In this document: in pieces, positions 57,245 through 64,000 of the stretch
Numbering within the stretch: the first letter of the stretch is position 1
Layout of the letters: every line of letters starts with the position of its first letter
Program-made: the position numbers and the translations under genes
NCBI RefSeq assembly: GCF_030734285.1
Contig: NZ_CP132294.1
Span: 1,364,001 to 1,428,000 of the forward strand
Source: Natronococcus sp. AD-5
GTDB taxonomy: Archaea > Halobacteriota > Halobacteria > Halobacteriales > Natrialbaceae
DNA: 64,000 nt
Reading direction: 5' to 3'
Notes under the pieces: generated by a model
The model's input: only the letters and a program-made list of their open reading frames with translations
Database searches by the model: none
Told to the model about the DNA's origin: nothing

Positions 57245-57383
57245 CTCCGACTCGAGTCCCCCGTTCAGGGGATCGTCCTCGAGCTGCCGTCCGGAACGGC
57301 GCGTTCAGCCCGCGCGTTCCCTGAAGGGGCGCGCACCAGACTCTTCTCGAGGGACGTGTAGCTTCCGTATCGAGGTCGAACCG

Positions 57384-57893
57384 ATGAACGACGACACGCG
57401 CGACGCGAGCGGACACGATCCGGACGCGAAACACGACGAGCGCGGCGGCCGCGACGTGACCACTCGCGACCGGATCGAACACCAGCCGAACCCGGACGAG
57501 CGCGGCACCCGGCTCTCGGCGGCCATCGGCCTGCTCGGCCTCTGGCTGGTCGTTCAGGCCGTCTGGCTGAATCCCGCACCGGGCCGGTTCTGGAACGCCG
57601 TTCTCGTCGGCGGGGCCCTGCTCGCCGTCGGCGCGTACAACTTCCACCGGCGCGCGAACGAAGAATTCGGGAGCGCCGGCGTCGCGACGTTCGCCGCACT
57701 TCTCGGGCTGTGGCTCGTCGCATCCCCGCTCCTGTTCGGCGGAGAGTCGGGGACCGCCGCGGCCGCCGCGGGCGAGGTCGTCGTCGGCCTCCTCGCGGTC
57801 GGCTTCGGCACCTACAGCGCCGTCGCGATCCGGAACCGGCGCAAGGAAGCCGACGCTCGGTCGACCGCGACGTACGATCGGACGGGACAGTGA
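57384..57893 (+). CDS. SPW repeat membrane protein
   Basis: Membrane protein of 169 residues with a charged, hydrophilic N-terminal 40 residues and four hydrophobic segments forming two SPW-type units: GLLGLWLVVQAVWLNPAP and ALLGLWLVASPLLFG. Function of the family is not known. Lies between a USP and an SGNH-type gene. Confidence 0.7.
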   Translation: MNDDTRDASGHDPDAKHDERGGRDVTTRDRIEHQPNPDERGTRLSAAIGLLGLWLVVQAVWLNPAPGRFWNAVLVGGALLAVGAYNFHRRANEEFGSAGVATFAALLGLWLVASPLLFGGESGTAAAAAGEVVVGLLAVGFGTYSAVAIRNRRKEADARSTATYDRTGQ

Positions 57894-58001
57894 CCGGGAG
57901 ACCCCGCCGGCCCGCTCGCCCGCGGCCGTCGTTTCACTCGCCGCGAAAGTGGACATTGCTGGCCCAATTCACTTCCTCCGCGTTCCACTACACTCGGTCG
58001 A

Positions 58002-59297
58002 ATGCTACCGTTCGTGGCTCTCGTCGTCGGCCTTGTCGTCGTACTGGTCGGTCTCGAGGTCGTCTCCTACGCCTCGCTCAAGCAGATTCCGTCGGTCGCG
58101 ACGGACGAGTTCCCGGAGATCGACCGCGAGCTACTCGACAAGTTCAGCAGTTACGACGCCGAACTCGGCTGGTGTCCGCAGCCGAACCGGGAGAAACAGA
58201 AGGACACCGGCGACCACCTTCCCGGCGAGGAGGTCCGCAGCGTCGTCACGTACTCGACGGACGAGTACGGCAGCCGGATCTGTCCCGCGAAGGAGCGGGA
58301 CGAGGATCGGGCGGCCGACGCCGCCGAAACGGAGCGTTCTTCGGGGAACGCGAACGCCGACGTGACGGTCTCGACCTACGGCGACTCGTACTGCTTCTGT
58401 CGGGAGGTCGACGACGACGAGACCTTCCAGCACTACCTGGCTCAGGAACTCGACACGCACGTCGCGAACTACGGCGGCGGCAACTACGGCCTCGACCAGG
58501 CGCTCATGCGCCTCAAGCGCCAGTACCCGGAGGATCCGACCGACTACGTCTTCGTGGTCGTCACCGCCTCCTCGATCGCACGCATCCTGAGCGTCTGGAA
58601 GCACTACCAGGAGTTCGGCAACATCCTCGCGGTCAAACCCAGGTACGCGCTCGAGAACGGCTCGCTTGAGCGCATCGAAAGCCCGGTCGACGAGAAGGAG
58701 GATCTGCTCGACCTCGAGTCGAAGGCCGACTTCCTGCGCGCGCACGACTTCCACTACGACCACTGGTTCAAACCCCACCACGCGACGTTCCCCTACACGC
58801 CGGATCTCCTCGACGACGCCGAGAAGCTCCGGTACGCGCTGTACGAGGCCGGCATCGAGTTCGAGAAGCGCACCGGCAAACCGATTCCCGGAATCGACTT
58901 CGACGAAGCCCAGACACAGTCTGCGCTGCGGATGGAACAGCCCCGGGTCCGGTACCACGAGCGGCTGTTCGACACCCACGAGCCGCTGTTCGACGCCCTG
59001 ATCTCCGAGTTCGTCGACTACGCCGACGAGCGGGAGTTCACGCCGGTGTTCGTGATGGTTCAACAGCTCCGGTACGCGACGTACGAGTCCGAGCACGGCC
59101 CCATCTACGGCGACCTGCTGGACCGACTCGACGACCGGTACGACGATCTCGAGACGATCGACATGGCCCGCCACCTCGATCCCGACGACGGCGTCGAGTC
59201 GCTGTACGTCGAACGCGGCGAGGGCGGCCACTACAGCCCGGAGACGAACCGGGAGATCGCGAACGTGCTGGCCGACGTCGTCGACGAGGATCGGTAG
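58002..59297 (+). CDS. Membrane-anchored SGNH/GDSL-like hydrolase
   Basis: N-terminal anchor at residues 2-24 (FVALVVGLVVVLVGLEVV) followed by a large extracytoplasmic or cytosolic domain. Block I is STYGDSYCFCREVDD (nucleophile Ser in GDS), block II ANYGGGNYGLDQALMRLKRQ (Gly/Asn oxyanion residues), and GGHYSPETNREIANVL near the C-terminus supplies the His. The layout matches SGNH hydrolases that add or remove acetyl groups on polysaccharides. A charged low-complexity insert lies at residues 95-125. Substrate not determinable. Confidence 0.68.
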   Translation: MLPFVALVVGLVVVLVGLEVVSYASLKQIPSVATDEFPEIDRELLDKFSSYDAELGWCPQPNREKQKDTGDHLPGEEVRSVVTYSTDEYGSRICPAKERDEDRAADAAETERSSGNANADVTVSTYGDSYCFCREVDDDETFQHYLAQELDTHVANYGGGNYGLDQALMRLKRQYPEDPTDYVFVVVTASSIARILSVWKHYQEFGNILAVKPRYALENGSLERIESPVDEKEDLLDLESKADFLRAHDFHYDHWFKPHHATFPYTPDLLDDAEKLRYALYEAGIEFEKRTGKPIPGIDFDEAQTQSALRMEQPRVRYHERLFDTHEPLFDALISEFVDYADEREFTPVFVMVQQLRYATYESEHGPIYGDLLDRLDDRYDDLETIDMARHLDPDDGVESLYVERGEGGHYSPETNREIANVLADVVDEDR

Positions 59298-59479
59298 GCG
59301 AAGGTTCCCACCGCGACTCGATCCCAGTTCGACCCCGTCGCCCGCTCTATCGCCGATACGTTCCCGCAGACTGCCGAGCGCTTTCGTGAGAAGAAACGCA
59401 GCGGCGTTAGTGACGCGGTGAAAACCCCGCGCAGTAACCGGGGCACGGTTCACGGGGATCGGGATCGTAGCGCGAGGAA

Positions 59480-60529
59480 ATGCGACCGCTGTATCTCGCG
59501 ATCGGGATCGTCGTACTGGTCGCCGTCATCGTCGACATCATCTGGACGACGCTGTGGGTCGACGGCGGCTCCGGCCCGCTCTCGGGTCGACTGACGACGG
59601 GCGTCTGGCGCGGACTCCGGGTCTCGAGCGGCGACCACCCGAAAGTGCTGAGCATCGCCGGTCCGCTCATCCTCGTGCTCACGCTCGCGATGTGGATCGG
59701 ACTGATCTGGATCGGCTGGACCTTCCTCTTCGCCGGCGACGAAACGGCCCTCGTCAGCACGCAGACCGGCGCCCACGCCGACTGGACGGGCCGGCTCTAC
59801 TACGTCGCCTACACGATGTTCACGAACGGAAACGGCGATTACTCGCCCGCGACCGGCACCTGGGAGATCGCGAGTTCGTTCACGACGGCGACGGGGATGG
59901 CGTTGGTCACGCTCGGCGTCTCTTACATCCTCACGGTGCTCGGCGCCGTCTCCGAGAAGCGGGCGTTCGCGAACAGCGTCACCGGCCTCGGCGAGCGCAG
60001 CGAGGCGTTCGTCCGGGCCGGCTGGACCGACGAGGAGTTTCGCGGCCTCGACCTGCCCGTCGAATCGCTCGCCTCGGACCTCTCCCACCTCGCCGACCAG
60101 CACAAGGCCTACCCGATCCTCCACTACTATCACAGCGAACGGGGCAAGCGCGCCTCGGCCATGGCCGTCCCGATCTTCGACGAAGCGCTGACCCTCTTTC
60201 GCCACGGCGTCGCGGAGGACGCTCAGCTCGATCCGGCGCTGGTCGAGAACGCCCGGTCGAGCACGGACAGCTACCTCGATACGCTCGAGACCGCGTTCAT
60301 CGAGCCGGCCGACGAAGTGCCGCCCCCGCCGGATCTCGACCGGCTCCGCGGGGAGGGCATTCCGACCGTCGACGACGACGAGTTCGAGGACGCGCTCAAG
60401 GACCTGACCCAGCGCCGGCGGAGCCTCCTCGGCGTCGTTCGCGCCGACGCCTGGCACTGGCCGTCGATCGGCGGCCGGGAGTCGGTTTCGACGACCGACG
60501 GCGACGACCTCGGGAACTCCCCGCAGTAA
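59480..60529 (+). CDS. Ion-channel-like membrane protein with altered selectivity filter
   Basis: 349 residues. N-terminal segments at 3-25 and 54-82, a pore-like segment YYVAYTMFTNGNGDYSPATG and a final helix ATGMALVTLGVSYILTVLGA fit the two-helix channel fold. The filter position reads TNGNGD in place of the TVGYGD of potassium channels. The C-terminal 190 residues are soluble (DLPVESLASDLSHLADQHKA). Lies directly before top6B. Ion selectivity cannot be predicted from this filter. Confidence 0.6.
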   Translation: MRPLYLAIGIVVLVAVIVDIIWTTLWVDGGSGPLSGRLTTGVWRGLRVSSGDHPKVLSIAGPLILVLTLAMWIGLIWIGWTFLFAGDETALVSTQTGAHADWTGRLYYVAYTMFTNGNGDYSPATGTWEIASSFTTATGMALVTLGVSYILTVLGAVSEKRAFANSVTGLGERSEAFVRAGWTDEEFRGLDLPVESLASDLSHLADQHKAYPILHYYHSERGKRASAMAVPIFDEALTLFRHGVAEDAQLDPALVENARSSTDSYLDTLETAFIEPADEVPPPPDLDRLRGEGIPTVDDDEFEDALKDLTQRRRSLLGVVRADAWHWPSIGGRESVSTTDGDDLGNSPQ

Positions 60530-60585
60530 CCACTTTCACTGCGGTAGCGTACACCTTTTACCCCCGCCGTTAGTATGAGGAGACG

Positions 60586-63039
60586 ATGACGTCGTTCCAG
60601 TCGACACTCGGCGACGAGCCGGGGATCGCCGAGGAGCTGGCCGAGAGCCAGCAAGCGATCTCTATCGCCGAGTTTTTCGAGAAGAACAAGCACATGCTCG
60701 GCTTCGACAGCGGCGCTCGGGGCCTCGTCACGGCCGTCAAGGAGGCCGTCGACAACGCCCTGGACGCCGCCGAGGAGGCAGGCATCCTCCCGGACATCTA
60801 CGTCGAGATCCAGGAGTCGGGCGATTACTATCGTCTGATCGTCGAGGACAACGGACCGGGTATCACGAAAGAGTCGCTGCCGAAAGTCTTCGGCAAGCTC
60901 CTCTACGGGTCGCGCTTTCACGCCCGCGAACAGTCCCGCGGACAGCAGGGGATCGGCATTTCGGCCGCGGTACTCTACTCTCAGCTGACCAGCGGGAAAC
61001 CCGCGAAGATCACCAGTCGCACCCAGGGCTCGAGCGAGGCGGAGTACTTCGAGCTCATCGTCGACACCGACGAGAACGAGCCCGAGATCAGCGTCGAGGA
61101 GACCACCTCGTGGGACCGTCCCCACGGCACCCGCATCGAACTCGAGATGGAGGGGAACATGCGCGCCCGCCAGCAGCTTCACGACTACATCAAGCACACG
61201 GCGGTCGTCAACCCCCACGCGCGCCTCGAGCTGCGGGAGCCGAGCGCCCACTTCAAGTTCGAGCGGGCGACTGACCAGCTCCCCGAGGAGACCGAGGAGA
61301 TCCGGCCCCACCCCCACGGGGTCGAGCTCGGGACCGTCATCAAGATGCTCTCGGCGACGGACTCCCAGACGATCTCCGGCTTCCTCCAGGAGGAGTTCAC
61401 CCGCGTCGGGAAGAAGACGGCCGACTCGATCATCGACGAGTTCCGCGACCGCCACTACGGCCGCGAGATGCGCTGGCGGCCGCCCGCCGCGCACGAAGAG
61501 CTCGATCTGCGGGCGACCGTCTCGGACGCGACCGCGAACAAGGGCCCCGACGCAACGACCGCCTTCGCGGACGCCATCGCCGACGCCGTCGACGACCGCG
61601 ACCGGATCGCCCACCACGAACTGGTCGATCTCGTCGAGACGGCCGCCGATCGCGTCGAGGACGAGCACGGGACGGCGTTCGGCGAGACGGTCCAGGAGAA
61701 CGCCGTCGACGCCGTCTGGCGAGCGCTGATCGACGCGCCCGAGGACGCGGCCGACCCCGACGAGAACGCGGCCGAGGAGTCGCGGCTCGTGACCGACTGT
61801 TACGAACTCGCCGACGGGGCGACGAGCACCCGGAAGGACGACGAAGTGATCCACGCCTTCGCCGGCCGACTGGCGGCCAAGTTCGAGAACGAAGAGGACG
61901 AACGCCACCGGCTCACCCGGAAGCGACTCCGCGAGCACGTCGACCGCGCGGCCGACCTCACCGAGGAGTACGACGAGGTCTCCTTCGGCGACACCGCCCG
62001 CGAGAACGTGACCGACGCCGTCTGGAACGTGATGGTGACCGTCCCCGACGAGCCGCCGCTCGTCCGCGAACTCGCGGGCGACCGCGACGCGACCAGCGAC
62101 CTCGTCGACGGCATGCGCGCGACGGACATCATGGCGCCGCCGACGCGGTGTCTCTCGCCGATCTCCGACGACCTCATCGAGGCCGGCCTCGAGAAGGAGT
62201 TCGACGCGGACTTCTACGCCGCGGCGACCCGCGACGCGGAGGTTCACTCCGGCGATCCGTTCATCGTCGAGGCCGGCATCGCCTACGGCGGCGACGTCCC
62301 GGCGGAGGGGGGCGCCGACGTCCTCCGCTTCGCCAACCGCGTCCCGCTGGTCTACCAGCGCGGCGCCTGTGCGACGACCGACGTCGTCAAATCGATCGGC
62401 TGGCGCAACTACGGGCTCGACCAGCCCGGCGGCTCCGGCCTGCCGAACGGCCCCGCCGTGATCATGATCCACGTCGCCTCGACGAACGTCCCGTTCACGA
62501 GCGAGTCCAAGGACGCCATCGCCAACGTGCCGGCGATCGAAGACGAGATCGAACTCGCGATCCGCGAGGCCGCGCGCGAACTGAAGAGCTACCTCAACAA
62601 GCGCCGCTCGATGCAAAAGCGCCGGAAGAAGCAGAACGTCCTCGGGAAGATCCTCCCGGAGATGGCCGAGAAGGTCGCCGAAGTGACCGACCGGGACGAA
62701 CCCGACATCGACGACGCGCTCGCTCGCATCATGAACAACGTGCTCGTCGAGCGCCGGACGGAAGCGAACGGCGACGGCCGGGCCGTCTCGCTCGTCGTCG
62801 AGAACCACTCGAGCACGAGCGAGTCGCTCGAGATCACTGACATCGTCTCCGCCGAGCCGCGGAACCTCTCCGACGGCGCGACCGCCGTCGAGATGGACGG
62901 CGAGTGGTTCGTCAAGTGGGAACCGGACGTCTCGAGCGAGGACGAGGCCGTCCTCGAGTACGAGGTCGACGACGACGCCGACTTCGATATCGACGTAAAG
63001 GGCGTCGAAAGCGCGAAACTCACCGTAACAGACCAATGA
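60586..63039 (+). CDS. top6B: DNA topoisomerase VI subunit B
   Basis: ATPase subunit of the archaeal type IIB topoisomerase. The 817-residue product has GHKL motifs [28 protein letters not shown] and [18 protein letters not shown], a helix-two-turn-helix region near 245-300, and a transducer domain. The segment about residues 300-500 ([20 protein letters not shown] onward) is a long acidic insert, typical of haloarchaeal Top6B. Its TGA overlaps the top6A ATG by four bases. Confidence 0.95.
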   Translation: MTSFQSTLGDEPGIAEELAESQQAISIAEFFEKNKHMLGFDSGARGLVTAVKEAVDNALDAAEEAGILPDIYVEIQESGDYYRLIVEDNGPGITKESLPKVFGKLLYGSRFHAREQSRGQQGIGISAAVLYSQLTSGKPAKITSRTQGSSEAEYFELIVDTDENEPEISVEETTSWDRPHGTRIELEMEGNMRARQQLHDYIKHTAVVNPHARLELREPSAHFKFERATDQLPEETEEIRPHPHGVELGTVIKMLSATDSQTISGFLQEEFTRVGKKTADSIIDEFRDRHYGREMRWRPPAAHEELDLRATVSDATANKGPDATTAFADAIADAVDDRDRIAHHELVDLVETAADRVEDEHGTAFGETVQENAVDAVWRALIDAPEDAADPDENAAEESRLVTDCYELADGATSTRKDDEVIHAFAGRLAAKFENEEDERHRLTRKRLREHVDRAADLTEEYDEVSFGDTARENVTDAVWNVMVTVPDEPPLVRELAGDRDATSDLVDGMRATDIMAPPTRCLSPISDDLIEAGLEKEFDADFYAAATRDAEVHSGDPFIVEAGIAYGGDVPAEGGADVLRFANRVPLVYQRGACATTDVVKSIGWRNYGLDQPGGSGLPNGPAVIMIHVASTNVPFTSESKDAIANVPAIEDEIELAIREAARELKSYLNKRRSMQKRRKKQNVLGKILPEMAEKVAEVTDRDEPDIDDALARIMNNVLVERRTEANGDGRAVSLVVENHSSTSESLEITDIVSAEPRNLSDGATAVEMDGEWFVKWEPDVSSEDEAVLEYEVDDDADFDIDVKGVESAKLTVTDQ

Positions 63040-64000
63040 GTGCAGAAAACGACCAGCAGGCGAAAGCACAGCTGCTCGATCTCGCGGCGCAGTTCTACGA
63101 CCAGTTCGAACTGGGCGAGATCCCTCACATGTCCGTGCCGACGCGGACGAAGAACAACATCGAGTACGACGAGGACAAGGACGTCTGGGTGTACGGCGAC
63201 CGGACGTCGACTCGCTCGGCGAACTCCGTCCGGGGCGCCCGGAAGCTCCTGAAGGCCGTCTACACGATCGAGTTCCTGGCGAACCAGCTCGAGGAGGACC
63301 GCTCCTCGACCCTGCGTGAACTCTACTACCTCTCGGAGAGCTGGGACAACGAGGAGGCCCAGTTCAACGACCAGGACGAGTCGAACGGCTTAATCGAGGA
63401 CCTAGAGATCGTTTCGGAGGTCACGCGCGAGGACTTCCACATGCGCCCGGAGGAATCGGGGGCGACGATCATGGGGCCGCTCCACCTCCGCGAGCAGACC
63501 CGTCGCGGCGAGCGCGAGATCCACTGCCAGAAGGACGTCGGCGAGGGCGGCTACCAGATCCCGAACAACCCGGACACGATCGAGTTCCTCGACAGCGACG
63601 CCGACTTCATCCTCGCGGTGGAGACCGGCGGTATGCGGGATCGACTCGTCGAGAACGGGTTCGACGAGGAGTACAACGCCCTGATCGTCCACCTCAAGGG
63701 ACAGCCGGCCCGGGCGACGCGCCGGATCACGAAGCGACTCCACGACGAACTCGACCTGCCGGTGACCGTCTTCACGGACGGCGATCCGTGGTCGTATCGC
63801 ATCTACGGCTCCGTCGCGTACGGCTCGATCAAGTCCGCGCACCTCTCGGAGTACCTCGCGACGCCCGAGGCGCAGTACATCGGCATCCAGCCGGCCGACA
63901 TCGTCGAGTACGACCTGCCGACCGATCCGCTCAGCGATTCGGACATCAACGCCCTCGAGAGCGAACTCGAGGACCCGCGCTTCCAGACCGACTACTGGGA
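63036..64000 (+). CDS. top6A: DNA topoisomerase VI subunit A, 3' partial
   Basis: DNA-cleaving subunit (Spo11 homologue). 321 residues are visible before the window ends. Active-site Tyr region: [26 protein letters not shown] residues: [13 protein letters not shown] (Glu) and [20 protein letters not shown] (the DGD pair). Usually about 365 residues, so some 45 are missing. Confidence 0.94.
   Translation, partial: MSAENDQQAKAQLLDLAAQFYDQFELGEIPHMSVPTRTKNNIEYDEDKDVWVYGDRTSTRSANSVRGARKLLKAVYTIEFLANQLEEDRSSTLRELYYLSESWDNEEAQFNDQDESNGLIEDLEIVSEVTREDFHMRPEESGATIMGPLHLREQTRRGEREIHCQKDVGEGGYQIPNNPDTIEFLDSDADFILAVETGGMRDRLVENGFDEEYNALIVHLKGQPARATRRITKRLHDELDLPVTVFTDGDPWSYRIYGSVAYGSIKSAHLSEYLATPEAQYIGIQPADIVEYDLPTDPLSDSDINALESELEDPRFQTDYW

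Noticed and set aside
60271-63069. 932-codon open frame on the minus strand
   Set aside because: Lies entirely opposite top6B and the end of the channel-like gene; the translation is a Val/Asp/Arg-rich shadow.
1-64000. Known anti-phage defence systems
   Set aside because: I looked for restriction-modification, BREX, CBASS, toxin-antitoxin and CRISPR/Cas signatures and saw none.

Overview
The window is high-GC DNA from a haloarchaeon. The predicted proteins are strongly acidic. Archaeal or eukaryote-type ribosomal proteins (S4e, L19e, L32e with an N-terminal helix-hairpin-helix extension), RNase P protein 1, archaeal Top6 beside gyrBA, Tat lipoprotein signals and leaderless promoters all point to class Halobacteria. 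A Natrialbales-like genus is my guess from general resemblance and cannot be proved from the window.

Region 1 (1-8776) is a complete run of the archaeal spc ribosomal operon on the + strand: rnp1 (5' cut by the window edge), S17, L14, L24, S4e, L5, S14, S8, L6, L32e, L19e, L18, S5, L30, L15 and secY, with overlaps or gaps of a few bases. The usual archaeal tail of this operon (adk, the EMC3/YidC-like DUF106 gene, cmk, truB) is present at 29954-34892. It is displaced from secY by about 21 kb of respiratory and potassium-transport genes, and a low-GC pilin-like gene sits inside it.

Region 2 (8777-13559) has a gene relic and then a terminal oxidase: cytochrome oxidase subunit II, a fused subunit I/III and a subunit IV-like protein. 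Region 3 (14133-29018) is a potassium and amino-acid transport block: an Lrp-type regulator with an RCK_C domain, two amino-acid permeases with C-terminal universal-stress (USP) domains, a stand-alone USP, two TrkA/TrkH pairs, a small membrane protein between the two TrkH genes, a USP gene and a Kch-type channel gene. The last two each carry an apparent single-base frameshift.

Region 4 (29199-40490) holds an amphi-Trp protein, adk, the pilin-like gene, DUF106, cmk, truB and a five-gene Liv-type ABC importer. Region 5 (40667-42113) is tRNA-Pro(GGG) followed by partial copies of its own 3' half, hairpins and an AT-rich stretch holding one start-less reading frame with a Cys-rich end; it looks like the scar of an integrated element.

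Region 6 (42114-49746) has a non-canonical NRAMP-like transporter, an Nmad3-like protein, an acetyltransferase, a type II NADH dehydrogenase, arginase, a DtxR/SirR-type metal regulator with a ZIP transporter, and a winged-helix protein. Regulator and transporter share the inverted repeat TTAGA-N4-TCTAA in their promoters, which I predict to be the regulator's operator. Region 7 (49814-64000) places gyrBA (minus strand) and top6BA (plus strand, top6A cut by the window end) on either side of a 6 kb set of membrane and stress genes, including a second NRAMP-like protein and a channel-like protein with an altered selectivity filter.

No CRISPR array, complete insertion sequence or rRNA gene was seen. 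The best leads are the metal-regulator operator pair, the tRNA-adjacent island with its Cys-rich reading frame, the paired NRAMP-like proteins lacking the usual metal ligands, and the potassium/USP block with two frameshifts.
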